Of a stretch of 64,000 nt of DNA, positions 18,489 through 27,166 are shown in pieces (the stretch's first letter is position 1; every line of letters begins with the position of its first letter). The translations under genes were made by a program, and so were the position numbers. The stretch is from the NCBI GenBank assembly GCA_023229435.1, contig JALNZF010000005.1, forward strand, positions 62,001-126,000. Direction: 5' to 3'. The DNA is from Nitrospirota bacterium. GTDB taxonomy: Bacteria; Nitrospirota; UBA9217. The notes below the pieces were generated by a model. It did no database searches. It was given only the letters and a program-made list of their open reading frames with translations, and had not been told where the DNA came from.

Positions 18489-19694
18489 TCAACTTCGGTA
18501 TGCCGCGTTGATTTTCACATATTCGCATGACATATCGCAAGTCCAGACCGTTGCCGAAGCCTTGCCTTTGTGCAAATCGATGATGATCTGCACTTCCCGT
18601 TGCTTAAGCGCAAGTGTTGCTTCGCGGTCCGCATGCTTGCCTTGCCCCAGACCTTTTTCAACAAGCTTGCTCTTTCCAATAAAAATGTCCGTCCTGGCCT
18701 CATCCATCTCCACGCCGGAATATCCCAAGGCTGCCATGATCCTGCCCCAGTTCGCGTCTTCACCGAACAGCGCGGTCTTGACAAGGCTTGACTTCGCCAC
18801 GGTCATGGCGGCGCGTTTTGCCTCAACGGGGCTCCTTGCGTTCCTGACCTCGATCTCCACGAACTTTGTCGCGCCTTCGCCGTCCTTCACTACCTGTTTT
18901 GCCAGCGAGCGTGCCACCGTATCGAGGCACACCTGGAACTTCTTGCTGTCCTTGCCGCCCGCAACGGGACGCTTGTTGAGCGCCGCACCGTTCGCCATGC
19001 AGAGTATCAGATCATTCGTGCTCATGTCTCCATCCACCGTGATGTTATTGAAAGAACTCTCCGTGGACGCGAGCAGTGACTTCTTGAGCATAGGCCCTGA
19101 GATGTTTGCGTTCGTTACGATAAAGCAGAGCATGGTCGCCATGTTCGGGTGGATCATGCCTGAGCCCTTGGCGATTCCGGCGATCGTGACCGTCTTGCCG
19201 CCGATCTCCTCCTGCACGATCGAAATCTTGGGATAGAGGTCCGTGGTCATAATGGCCTCGGCCGCCTGCTCCCAGCCAAAGGTCGAAAGCAGGCCGACCG
19301 CAGTGCTGATGCCCGTTGCCATCTTCGACATGGGCAGAAATTCACCGATCACGCCGGTCGATGCGACGTATACCGCCTCAGGCTTGATGCCCAGCTCCCG
19401 GGCTGCGATCTCCGCCGTGGCACGCGCATCAGTGAGTCCCTGCTTGCCGGTGCAGGCATTGGCGCAACCGCTGTTCGCGATGATTGCCTGCCCTTTCCCG
19501 GACCTCACCCTCGCCATGTCCAGCAAAATTGACGCGGCTTTCACCCGGTTCTTTGTGAAGACCCCGGCAACGGCTGCCTCGCGGTCGGAATAGATGATCG
19601 CAAGGTCTTTTTTGTCGGTCTTCTTGATCCCGCAATGGATCCCCCACGCCTTATACCCCGGCACGGAAAAATTCTTTGTATCCAGAATTCTCAT
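18489..19694 (-). CDS. argJ: Bifunctional glutamate N-acetyltransferase / amino-acid acetyltransferase
   Basis: 401 residues. ArgJ recycles the acetyl group from N-acetylornithine to glutamate in arginine synthesis. The self-cleavage site in KGSGMIHPNMATML puts the nucleophilic Thr at T187, and the oxyanion-hole region ASTGVIGEFLP (111-121) is present. The length is normal for the alpha plus beta precursor. argC is 92 bp upstream on the same strand, so the two probably form one arginine unit. Whether it also uses acetyl-CoA cannot be told from sequence. Confidence 0.95.
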   Translation of the reverse strand: MRILDTKNFSVPGYKAWGIHCGIKKTDKKDLAIIYSDREAAVAGVFTKNRVKAASILLDMARVRSGKGQAIIANSGCANACTGKQGLTDARATAEIAARELGIKPEAVYVASTGVIGEFLPMSKMATGISTAVGLLSTFGWEQAAEAIMTTDLYPKISIVQEEIGGKTVTIAGIAKGSGMIHPNMATMLCFIVTNANISGPMLKKSLLASTESSFNNITVDGDMSTNDLILCMANGAALNKRPVAGGKDSKKFQVCLDTVARSLAKQVVKDGEGATKFVEIEVRNARSPVEAKRAAMTVAKSSLVKTALFGEDANWGRIMAALGYSGVEMDEARTDIFIGKSKLVEKGLGQGKHADREATLALKQREVQIIIDLHKGKASATVWTCDMSCEYVKINAAYRS

Positions 19695-19786
19695 GATTCA
19701 ACCCCTGATTGCCTGAATTATAAATGAATCGAGGAAACAGCGAGCATGGGAGAAAACAAATTCTCCGACGTCGATTCACGTTGTTC

Positions 19787-20839
19787 TTACGGGAAAACCC
19801 CGGCGAGCCTGAGACCTTCCGCTTCATTAAATCCCATCATCAGGTTCATGTTCTGGATCGCCTGGCCCGAGGCGCCCTTGACAAGGTTGTCAATGGCAGT
19901 GACCACGACCGCACGTCCGGTCCGTGTATCAGCATAGACGCCGATATCGCAGAAGTTCGAGCCCCGTACGTTCCGAACGTTCGGGAACTGGCCTATTGGC
20001 AGCAGTCGCACGAATGGTGCATCTTGGTAGAAGTCCCGATACCACGCGTGGAGCTGGTCCGTATCTACCGGTGATTTCTGCTTCGCGTAGATCGTGGTCA
20101 AAATACCCCGGTTCATGGGCACCAGGTGCGGCGTGAACGAAAGGATAATCTGCTTTCCCGCCAGAGCGGATAGCTCCTGTTCAATCTCCGGCGTATGACG
20201 GTGCGTTCCGACCTTGTAGGCCATGAGTCCCTCGTTCACTTCCGGGTAATGGTGCGCCAGCGAAGGACTGCGGCCCGAACCCGAGACGCCGGACTTGGAG
20301 TCGATGATTATGCTCCCCAGGTCTACTCTGCCCTTTTGCATGAGAGGCGCAAGCCCTAATATCGCGCTCGTGGGGTAACACCCCGGGTTCGCGATCAGTG
20401 AGGCCTTTTTTATCTTTTCCCGGTGCAGCTCCGGCAGACCGTAAACCGCCTGCTTGAGGAGCTCAGGGTACTGGTGCGTGTTCTCATACCACATCGCGTA
20501 CACTGAGGGGTCCGTGAGCCGGTAATCGGCGGAGAGGTCCACTACCTTTTTGCCAAGCAGGTGGAAGCGGAATGCCGCCTCCTGCGCGGTTACATGCGGA
20601 AGAGCGAGAAACACAAAATCCGATTTCTTCGCAATGGCATCCGGGTCGAGGGGTTCGCACACCAGGGAGGTCAATCCCGCAAGGTGGGGAAAGATTGACG
20701 CAATGGGTTTTCCCGCGGATTTTTCCGATGTGATCGCGGTCACGACTACCCTCGAATGGTTCAGGAGGATGCGCATGAGTTCTCCGCCCGTGTATCCGCT
20801 CGATCCCACGATCGCTATGTTCAGTTTTTCGTCACTCAT
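19787..20839 (-). CDS. argC: N-acetyl-gamma-glutamyl-phosphate reductase
   Basis: 350 residues, NADPH-dependent third step of arginine synthesis. It has an N-terminal dinucleotide loop GSSGYTGGE (12-20), catalytic Cys in NPGCYPT (C154), and the dimerisation/catalytic segment HRHTPEIEQEL later. It lies downstream of rplM-rpsI behind a terminator and upstream of argJ. Confidence 0.96.
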   Translation of the reverse strand: MSDEKLNIAIVGSSGYTGGELMRILLNHSRVVVTAITSEKSAGKPIASIFPHLAGLTSLVCEPLDPDAIAKKSDFVFLALPHVTAQEAAFRFHLLGKKVVDLSADYRLTDPSVYAMWYENTHQYPELLKQAVYGLPELHREKIKKASLIANPGCYPTSAILGLAPLMQKGRVDLGSIIIDSKSGVSGSGRSPSLAHHYPEVNEGLMAYKVGTHRHTPEIEQELSALAGKQIILSFTPHLVPMNRGILTTIYAKQKSPVDTDQLHAWYRDFYQDAPFVRLLPIGQFPNVRNVRGSNFCDIGVYADTRTGRAVVVTAIDNLVKGASGQAIQNMNLMMGFNEAEGLRLAGVFP

Positions 20840-20881
20840 TGTCGTGCACCCCGCTCATGTATTCCAAAGGAGCATTGAGCA

Positions 20882-20913
20882 AAATAAAAGGGAAGGCATC
20901 TCTACCTTCCCTT
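20882..20913 (-). terminator. Rho-independent terminator of rplM-rpsI
   Basis: The stem AAGGGAAGG / CCTTCCCTT (20888-20913, 8-nt loop) is followed on the minus strand by TTTATTTT. It lies between rpsI and argC. Confidence 0.85.
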
Positions 20914-20961
20914 TTTCTAACAGGATTATGAATCTCTGCAAACAGACAGGTATATGATCCC

Positions 20962-21369
20962 TTATCTCTTGGAGAACTGGAACCGCGCGCGCGCGCCTTT
21001 CTGGCCGTACTTTTTCCGCTCTACGGCCCTGGGGTCGCGGGTCAACAGCCCTTCCTTGCGAAGCTTGATGCGCGACTCGCCGTCCACTTCAAGGAGCGCC
21101 TTTGATATCCCGTGTCTGATGGCGCCGGCCTGGCCGGAGTTTCCGCCGCCGAGCACGTTCACCAGGACATCGAACTTGTCCACCGTACCGGTTACCTCAA
21201 ACGGCTGACGAATGATCATCTTGAGCACTTCGCGACCGAAGTACTGGTCCATGGTCTTGTCGTTGATAGTGACCTTGCCGCTGCCGGGCATCATCCATAC
21301 CCTGGCGATGGAATTCTTTCTCCTGCCTGTTGCATAATATCTTGATACGGTTGCCGCTGATGCTGACAT
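20962..21369 (-). CDS. rpsI: 30S ribosomal protein S9
   Basis: 135 residues, ATG with AGGAGG 7-8 nt upstream. It has the S9 start RYYATGRRKNSIARV and the characteristic C-terminal GLLTRDPRAVERKKYGQKGARARFQFSKR-type basic tail whose end contacts P-site tRNA. It follows rplM by 37 bp. Confidence 0.97.
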   Translation of the reverse strand: MSASAATVSRYYATGRRKNSIARVWMMPGSGKVTINDKTMDQYFGREVLKMIIRQPFEVTGTVDKFDVLVNVLGGGNSGQAGAIRHGISKALLEVDGESRIKLRKEGLLTRDPRAVERKKYGQKGARARFQFSKR

Positions 21370-21406
21370 TAAAAATCCTCCTCAGATGGTTCAAGTTTAC
21401 CCTTGG

Positions 21407-21838
21407 TTATTTAACGATCATCTCCACCGGCTGCTGCGCAGCGTGTGGGTGCTTGTCCCCTGCGTAGACCTTAAGCTTGGTGAGCATCTGCTTGCCAAGC
21501 CTGGTCTTGGGGAGCATGCCTTCGACGGCCATCATCACCACGTCCTCCGGCTTGGTCCTCATGAGCGTACCTGCGCTAACCGTCTTAAGACCGCCGGGAA
21601 ACCCCGAGTGGCTGTAGTACATTTTATTATCGAGCTTCCTGCCGGTCAGATGGACCTTGCCTGCGTTCACCACGATCACGAAGTCGCCGGTGTCAACATG
21701 AGTGGTGTAGATTGGTTTGGTTTTGCCTTTCAGTACAGAGGCGATGACGGTTGCCAATCTGCCCAGAGTCTTGCCGTTGGCATCAACGATGAACCACTTT
21801 CTTTCAATATCTTCTGCTTTTGCTGAATACGTAGCCAT
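21407..21838 (-). CDS. rplM: 50S ribosomal protein L13
   Basis: 143 residues from the ATG at 21836-21838, preceded by AAGGTGGG. Typical L13 signatures are KWFIVDANGKTLGRLAT at the start and GMLPKTRLGKQMLTKLKVYAG near the end. It is first in the rplM-rpsI pair. Confidence 0.97.
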   Translation of the reverse strand: MATYSAKAEDIERKWFIVDANGKTLGRLATVIASVLKGKTKPIYTTHVDTGDFVIVVNAGKVHLTGRKLDNKMYYSHSGFPGGLKTVSAGTLMRTKPEDVVMMAVEGMLPKTRLGKQMLTKLKVYAGDKHPHAAQQPVEMIVK

Positions 21839-22047
21839 AATTCCCACCTTGTAGTAATCTTAATATTTTTTTTAAGAATAGCGAATATAAACAATTTCAT
21901 AAGATTTGTCAAGCATTTTTGTATGGGGATATCCAACGAAGAGGTAGGGAGTTATCAGATGTCTGCATATGCCGACGGCAAGTTAGCCATTAAAAATCAA
22001 TTGGTTATGCTGCATCTTATCGGGCTTTGCTACGGTATCAAATGGTT
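21839..22047. other. Gene-free segment upstream of rplM
   Basis: AT-rich spacer between the rplM start and the terminator at 22048-22084. It should hold the rplM promoter on the minus strand, but I could not assign convincing -35/-10 boxes. No coding signal was seen on either strand. Confidence 0.5.
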
Positions 22048-22084
22048 AAAAAAAAACAAAGGCAATGACTGCTCACCGCCTTTG
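22048..22084 (-). terminator. Rho-independent terminator after the tandem membrane-protein genes
   Basis: The stem CAAAGGC / GCCTTTG (22057-22084, 14-nt loop) is followed on the minus strand by a run of nine U (plus-strand A at 22048-22056). Confidence 0.8.
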
Positions 22085-22174
22085 TTTGCTTCTCTCTCCA
22101 CCTGCCGACCAAAAAGGGGCAGTCTCACTCAGGACCACCCCTCCGTTTCTTCATTCACCTCTTCTCAATTGCAA

Positions 22175-22486
22175 TTACGCTTTCTCGGCAGGTCGGTCTT
22201 TTATCGCTGTCGGCACGGACACGACATATCCCAAAACCGTTCCAATCAAGCCTCCGACCACGAGACTCACTACTGCCGCACAGGCTATCCCGACCACAAT
22301 GCCCATGACCACGGCTGCCCTCACGAAAAGCGTGGGCTCAACCGCACCACCCATAATCTTCTGGAGCAGGATCAGGGTCCCGAAGCTCCCGAAGTAGAAT
22401 CCCGGCATTATCCCGAAAACCAGAAAAACCAAACCACCTGCAGTTGCGCCGATTTTCATCCCTGTTTTAACTGTCTCGTTTCTCAT
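22175..22486 (-). CDS. Small membrane protein, paralogue of its upstream neighbour
   Basis: 103 residues from the ATG at 22484-22486, with AAGGGGG 7 nt upstream. Two or three hydrophobic helices (about 10-35, 55-90), Gly-rich, with FLVFGIMPGFYFGSFG in the first. The last ten residues are charged. The neighbouring gene at 22538-22861 encodes a protein with the same FxxFGxMPGxxxGxxG pattern and layout, indicating tandem duplication. I do not recognise the family; a small inner-membrane protein is all that can be said. Confidence 0.75.
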   Translation of the reverse strand: MRNETVKTGMKIGATAGGLVFLVFGIMPGFYFGSFGTLILLQKIMGGAVEPTLFVRAAVVMGIVVGIACAAVVSLVVGGLIGTVLGYVVSVPTAIKDRPAEKA

Positions 22487-22537
22487 GGCAAACCCCCTTT
22501 TAGCCGAAGCTATTGATCTTTTTTCGATCTCTATCAA

Positions 22538-22861
22538 CTATCTCTGTGCAGCTTTTGCTTTTCCAGCATTTTCTTTGGGATGAGTGCCTGATTCAAGCAC
22601 CCTGCCCACGAGCCAACCAATGGTCGATGTGGCTGTCACCATCGCGATTCCGGCCACCAGAACCCCGATAAGCATGGACGCGAGCACTATGACCCTGGCT
22701 ACAAGTCCTGGCTGGAGCGGAAGCCCGAAGAGCCATCCTGCGATATTAATACCCATGGCACCGCCTAACAGGCTGCCGGGCATAAGCCCGAAGAGTGCGA
22801 AGAGCACTAATCCTGCGCCTGCTCCGATGTATGCTGTCTTTCTTTCTATTGTGGTCTTCAT
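22538..22861 (-). CDS. Small membrane protein, paralogue of its downstream neighbour
   Basis: 107 residues from the ATG at 22859-22861, preferred over an ATG 6 nt earlier because GGAGG then sits at 8 nt spacing. Hydrophobic helices at about 10-40 and 58-90, with LFALFGLMPGSLLGG matching the downstream paralogue. The C-terminal ~15 residues are basic and hydrophilic. Function unknown. The pair forms its own transcription unit ending at the 22048-22084 terminator. Confidence 0.75.
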   Translation of the reverse strand: MKTTIERKTAYIGAGAGLVLFALFGLMPGSLLGGAMGINIAGWLFGLPLQPGLVARVIVLASMLIGVLVAGIAMVTATSTIGWLVGRVLESGTHPKENAGKAKAAQR

Positions 22862-23031
22862 GGTCATGTCCTCCTTTTTCGCTTAATCTTGATTATTAAA
22901 TTGCATCAACCGTGCCAGAACATAACTTGTTGATTTAATTAAAAATTGGTCGTTTTATATTTTGCAAAATTGAGAAAACCCACGGGTGTTTTATAGGATT
23001 GCGAAAAAATACTGCGGAAAGAAATTTTTCC

Positions 23032-23060
23032 TTGAAACGTGAGCACATATATGGTATTTT
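23032..23060 (+). promoter_or_regulatory. Sigma-70-type promoter of the rpsB-tsf-pyrH-frr operon, with long leader
   Basis: TTGAAA (23032-23037), a 17-bp spacer and TATTTT (23055-23060). The resulting leader of about 120 nt before rpsB contains inverted repeats (GCCTTTTAAAAAGGC near 23070 and CCCGATTTAAAACGGG near 23123), which may support S2 autoregulation of the kind known for rpsB leaders. Confidence 0.65.
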
Positions 23061-23189
23061 ATGGGTCGCCTTTTAAAAAGGCATATCTCATTACACACGC
23101 ACCAGGACCTGTGGCAGGGTGTCCCGATTTAAAACGGGATCTGCCCGGGAATGATCGGCGCGGAGGTAAAAACCTGAAGGAGGGACGTC

Positions 23190-23987
23190 ATGTCCACGAT
23201 CACCATGAAGGAGTTGTTGGAGGCTGGAGTACACTTCGGCCACCAGGCAAAACGATGGAACCCCAAGATGAAGAAGTACATCTTCGGAGAGCGCAACGGG
23301 ATCTATATCATAGACCTCCAGAAGACGCTCAAGCTGTTCAAGGAAGCCTACGAGTTTGTCCGCACAGCCTCTTCCGAGGGTAAAGACATCCTGTTCGTCG
23401 GCACCAAAAAGCAGGCTCAGGATGCAATTACTGAAGAAGCAAAACGGTGCGGGATGTACTATATCTCAAGCCGCTGGCTCGGCGGCATGCTCACCAATTT
23501 TGCCACCATCAAGAAAAGCATCGACCGTCTCAAGAAGATCGAGAAGATGAAAGAAGACGGCACCTACGACAAGCTCACGAAGAAGGAAGTAGCCGGACTC
23601 GAGAAAGAGCGCACCAAACTCGAAAAGATCCTCTGCGGCATCAAAACCATGTCCCAGCCACCGTCCATGATCTTCATCATCGACCCCCGCAAGGAGACGA
23701 TCGCGGTCCAGGAAGCGAATAAGCTTGGCATCACGGTGGTCGCCGTGGTCGACACAAACTGCGACCCCGATAATATCGACTATGTTATTCCGGGCAACGA
23801 CGATGCGATCCGCGCCATCCGATTGATGGCATCGAAGGTCGCCGATGCTGTCATCGAAGGCAAACAGGCCATCTCCAAGGAAACTGGAGAGGCCGTGGAA
23901 GCAGAGAAAGCCGCGGGTGAAACGCCGGCTGTTGCCGCATCGGAGCCCGCGCTCGAGGATGCTGACGCCACCGCAGAAGAAGCATAA
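23190..23987 (+). CDS. rpsB: 30S ribosomal protein S2
   Basis: 265 residues, ATG with AAGGAGGGAC just upstream. S2 hallmarks are LLEAGVHFGHQAKRWNPKM at the start, FVGTKKQAQ (about 69-77) and the RWLGGMLTNF segment. The last ~45 residues form an Ala/Glu-rich acidic tail beyond the conserved core. First gene of the conserved rpsB-tsf-pyrH-frr order. Confidence 0.97.
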   Translation: MSTITMKELLEAGVHFGHQAKRWNPKMKKYIFGERNGIYIIDLQKTLKLFKEAYEFVRTASSEGKDILFVGTKKQAQDAITEEAKRCGMYYISSRWLGGMLTNFATIKKSIDRLKKIEKMKEDGTYDKLTKKEVAGLEKERTKLEKILCGIKTMSQPPSMIFIIDPRKETIAVQEANKLGITVVAVVDTNCDPDNIDYVIPGNDDAIRAIRLMASKVADAVIEGKQAISKETGEAVEAEKAAGETPAVAASEPALEDADATAEEA

Positions 23988-24148
23988 TACAAAGGGGGGG
24001 CCTTCCGGCCCTGTGCGCACCTGTTGTACAGTGATGATGCAACAATGCGACTTATCGGTCAACCGGGACGTAAGCCGTTCCGTCTGGAAGCATCGGCTCT
24101 CCGCGTCGCATCGCTGTTTTCGATTTTCGATGAAAGGAGTTTTCTTTG

Positions 24149-25033
24149 ATGGCAACAATATCTGCGAGTGCAGTGAAGGATTTGAGGGGAAAAACCGGCG
24201 TCGGCATGATGGAGGCAAAAAAGGCGCTTGAAGAAACCAGCGGCGATTTTGAAAAAGCCGTCGATCTCCTGAGGAAGAAGGGGCTGTCCGCAGCAGCGAA
24301 AAAAGCCGCGCGGGTGGCGGCCGAGGGCATGATTGCTTCCACCATCCAGGCGGGCGGAAAGACCGGCGTGATGGTCGAGGTGAACAGCGAAACCGACTTT
24401 GTGGCTAAGAACGATGACTTCCAGCGCTTCGCAAAGGAGCTCGCCGAGCTCGTGGCCGCCAAGAAGCCGGCCGATATAGTTGCGCTGTCACAGCTTTCGA
24501 TCGGTAGCGATACTGTTGAGGCCAGGCGCAACGCGCTGATCCAGAAGATCGGCGAGAACATAGCGATTCGCCGCTTCGTATGCTATGAGACCTCCGGTAA
24601 CATCGCTATTTATCTGCACGGTACCCGTATCGGCGTCATGGTGGACTACACCGGCGGCGACGAACAGCTCGGTAGGGACATGGCCATGCACATAGCCGCA
24701 GCAAATCCGCAGTTCCTGAACAGGGAAACCGTGCCAACCGAAATACTCGACCGCGAACGCGCGGTGTACGAGGCCCAGGCCAAGGAATCGGGTAAACCCG
24801 CAGCCATTATCGGCAAAATGGTAGAGGGAAAACTCGAAAAGTTTTACTCCGAGGCCTGCCTCATGGACCAGGTGTACATCAAGGACCCCGACGGCAAGCT
24901 CAAGATCAGGGAGTGCCTGAAGAAGGCCGGCGGAAACGTCGTGCTCAATCGCTTTGTTCGATTCCAGCTCGGCGAAGGGATCGAGAAAAAGAAGGAAAAT
25001 TTTGCCGAGGAAGTCGCGGCCCAGCTTAAATAA
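24149..25033 (+). CDS. tsf: Translation elongation factor Ts
   Basis: 294 residues from the ATG at 24149, with AAGGAG at suitable spacing. Ts features include an N-terminal UBA-like domain (VKDLRGKTGVGMMEAKKAL) and the core motif SETDFVAKND (about 80), which contacts EF-Tu to release GDP. It lies 161 bp after rpsB and one base before pyrH. Confidence 0.97.
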   Translation: MATISASAVKDLRGKTGVGMMEAKKALEETSGDFEKAVDLLRKKGLSAAAKKAARVAAEGMIASTIQAGGKTGVMVEVNSETDFVAKNDDFQRFAKELAELVAAKKPADIVALSQLSIGSDTVEARRNALIQKIGENIAIRRFVCYETSGNIAIYLHGTRIGVMVDYTGGDEQLGRDMAMHIAAANPQFLNRETVPTEILDRERAVYEAQAKESGKPAAIIGKMVEGKLEKFYSEACLMDQVYIKDPDGKLKIRECLKKAGGNVVLNRFVRFQLGEGIEKKKENFAEEVAAQLK

Positions 25034-25034
25034 T

Positions 25035-25763
25035 ATGGCGAAACCACGCTACAAACGCATCCTGCTCAAACTCTCGGGCGAGGCCCTCATGGGTGATCAG
25101 GGGTACGGCATCGACCATGCCGTGCTCGACACGATCACCTCGGAGGTGAAAGAGGTCTGCAGCCTCGGTGTCGAAGTCGCCATCGTCATCGGCGGGGGTA
25201 ATATCTTCCGCGGCTTATCGGGCGCTGCAAAGGGCATGGAGCGTGCGAGCGCCGATTACATGGGTATGCTCGCCACGGTGCTGAACGCTTTGGCGCTTCA
25301 GAATGTTCTGGAGAACAAGGGCGTAGTCACCCGGGTACAGTCGGCGATCGAGATGCGAGAACTCGCCGAGACGTACATACGCCGCCGCGCCGTGCGTCAT
25401 TTGGAAAAGCACCGCGTGGTCATCTTCGCCGCGGGCACCGGCAACCCCTACTTCACGACAGACACCGCGGCAGCGCTTCGGGCAATGGAGATCGGGGCCG
25501 AGGTCATTATGAAGGCGACCAAGGTGGACGGCGTATACAGCGCCGACCCCATGAAAGACAAGACCGCCACCAAGTTCAACAGCCTGACGTATATTGAAGT
25601 GCTTCAGAAGGACCTCCGCGTCATGGATGCCACGGCCATATCCCTTTGCATGGACAACGGCCTTCCTATTATTGTCTTCAACCTCAACGTCCCCGGCAAT
25701 ATCAAGAAGATCGTGTTAGGCGAAACCGTCGGGACGCTCGTGACCGGGAGGAACAATGCTTAG
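25035..25763 (+). CDS. pyrH: Uridylate kinase
   Basis: 242 residues from the ATG at 25035, one base after the tsf stop; translation is probably coupled. Amino-acid-kinase-fold UMP kinase: RILLKLSGEAL at the start, GGGNIFRG (about 56-63) and a TGNPYFTTDTAA nucleotide/UMP segment. It makes UDP from UMP. The 3' end overlaps frr by 8 bp. Confidence 0.97.
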   Translation: MAKPRYKRILLKLSGEALMGDQGYGIDHAVLDTITSEVKEVCSLGVEVAIVIGGGNIFRGLSGAAKGMERASADYMGMLATVLNALALQNVLENKGVVTRVQSAIEMRELAETYIRRRAVRHLEKHRVVIFAAGTGNPYFTTDTAAALRAMEIGAEVIMKATKVDGVYSADPMKDKTATKFNSLTYIEVLQKDLRVMDATAISLCMDNGLPIIVFNLNVPGNIKKIVLGETVGTLVTGRNNA

Positions 25764-26319
25764 CGAGCAGAAGAAAAAAGCGGAAGAGAAGATGAGCAAG
25801 GCGCTCGATGTCCTCAGAAAGGAGTTTACCACGCTCCGCACCGGCAGGGCCTCGCTCGGCATGCTCGACGGGATCATGGTGGATTTCTATGGCACGCCCA
25901 CAGCGCTCAACCAGGTGTCGAACTTGGCTATGCCCGACCCTCGGATGATCACCATCCAGCCCTGGGAACCGAAGATGCTCGGCGAGATAGAGAAGGCAAT
26001 CCTGAAATCGGACGTCGGGATCACACCCTCGAACGACGGCAAGATCATCCGCCTCGGAATCCCGCCCCTGACTGAGGAGCGACGGCAGCAGATTGTGAAA
26101 CACGCGAAGAAACTGGCCGAGGACGCGCGTGTCGCTGTCCGGAACATCCGCAGGGACGTGAACGACGATATCAAGAAGAAGAGCAAGGACAAAGAAACCC
26201 ACGTTTCCGAGGACGAGGTCAAGAAGCTGCAGGACGAAATACAGAAGACAACAGACAGCTATATAATAAAGATCGATGATCTGCTCGCCCACAAGGAAAA
26301 AGAGATCATGACCGTGTAG
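25756..26319 (+). CDS. frr: Ribosome recycling factor
   Basis: 187 residues, starting at an ATG inside the end of pyrH. RRF signature sequences are LRTGRAS (about 32-38), the domain II strand region around MITIQPWEP, and IPPLTEERRQQIVKHAKKLAE. With EF-G it splits post-termination ribosomes. Last gene of the operon. Confidence 0.97.
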   Translation: MLSEQKKKAEEKMSKALDVLRKEFTTLRTGRASLGMLDGIMVDFYGTPTALNQVSNLAMPDPRMITIQPWEPKMLGEIEKAILKSDVGITPSNDGKIIRLGIPPLTEERRQQIVKHAKKLAEDARVAVRNIRRDVNDDIKKKSKDKETHVSEDEVKKLQDEIQKTTDSYIIKIDDLLAHKEKEIMTV

Positions 26320-26597
26320 ACGCATTTCCGTTTTTTTACGAAATACACCCCATTATGCCCCCCCCTCATGGAAAGAAAGTATCGCGGAAAAAGCGCCGGC
26401 ACTATCCGCCCGTTATTCATTTCTTATCCAGAACCACCAGGTCTCCTCAAATGACGCTAAGATGTTCCGACTCACACTGAGCAATCGTTCGGATTCGCGC
26501 CGAAACCTTCTTGTGGCACATCCACGGACTTGGGTAATCTGTACCGTATAGCAACTAATTTCACACTTCGAATATCGCACTTTTTTGCAGCTTTACC
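26320..26597. other. Gene-free spacer between frr and the ACT/liv operon
   Basis: No coding pattern on either strand and no clear hairpin terminator after frr; the promoter of the next operon begins at 26598. Confidence 0.5.
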
Positions 26598-26627
26598 TTG
26601 ACAAAAGCACAGAAATCGACATATTAT
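26598..26627 (+). promoter_or_regulatory. Strong sigma-70-type promoter for the ACT-liv operon
   Basis: Consensus TTGACA (26598-26603), 18-bp spacer, TATTAT (26622-26627). The ACT-protein start lies about 50 nt downstream. Confidence 0.7.
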
Positions 26628-26682
26628 TATGCGTTTCCCTTGAAGCAGCGATCCCGCTGTACAAATGTGGAAGGAGGAGCTC

Positions 26683-27114
26683 GTGAAAGTTGAGCAGATA
26701 TCCATATTCCTCGAGAACAAATCGGGCCGCCTTGCAGAGGTTACCGATATCCTTGCCAGGAATGGGATCAACTTGAGGGCTCTCTCCCTGGCCGACACGG
26801 CTGATTTCGGGATCTTCCGGCTTATCGTCAACGATACGGAAAAGGCCGTCACCCTTCTGAAGGACAAGGGATTCACCATTGCGAAGAATGAGGTTGTTGC
26901 CGTGATCGTGCCTGACCAGCCCGGTGGCCTCGCCGGCATTCTCGCCACTCTTCAGGGCAAGAGCATCAATGTTGAATATATGTACGCTTTCGTCCAGAAG
27001 AGCGAGGGAAATGCTGTCCTGATATTCCGGTTCGATGATATCGAGAAGGCCATCGATGCACTGCGGAAGGCGGACGTCAGGATATTGAGCGGAGAAGCAG
27101 TACAGAGATTGTAG
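26683..27114 (+). CDS. Tandem ACT-domain protein
   Basis: 143 residues from the GTG at 26683, chosen because AAGGAGG lies 5-6 nt upstream. Two ACT domains: residues about 3-68 (ISIFLENKSGRLAEVTDILARNGINLRALSL) and about 70-140 (VVAVIVPDQPGGLAGILATLQGKSINVEYMYAF). ACT domains bind amino acids. This small form commonly accompanies phenylacetate-CoA ligase and indolepyruvate oxidoreductase genes, as here. It likely senses an amino acid and modulates an enzyme or transport step, but no partner is visible in the sequence. First gene of the liv operon. Confidence 0.9.
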   Translation: MKVEQISIFLENKSGRLAEVTDILARNGINLRALSLADTADFGIFRLIVNDTEKAVTLLKDKGFTIAKNEVVAVIVPDQPGGLAGILATLQGKSINVEYMYAFVQKSEGNAVLIFRFDDIEKAIDALRKADVRILSGEAVQRL

Positions 27115-27166
27115 GATCATCCCCTGCCGGCGCGCAGGGTTATTATTCTAAGGAGGAGAAACGATC

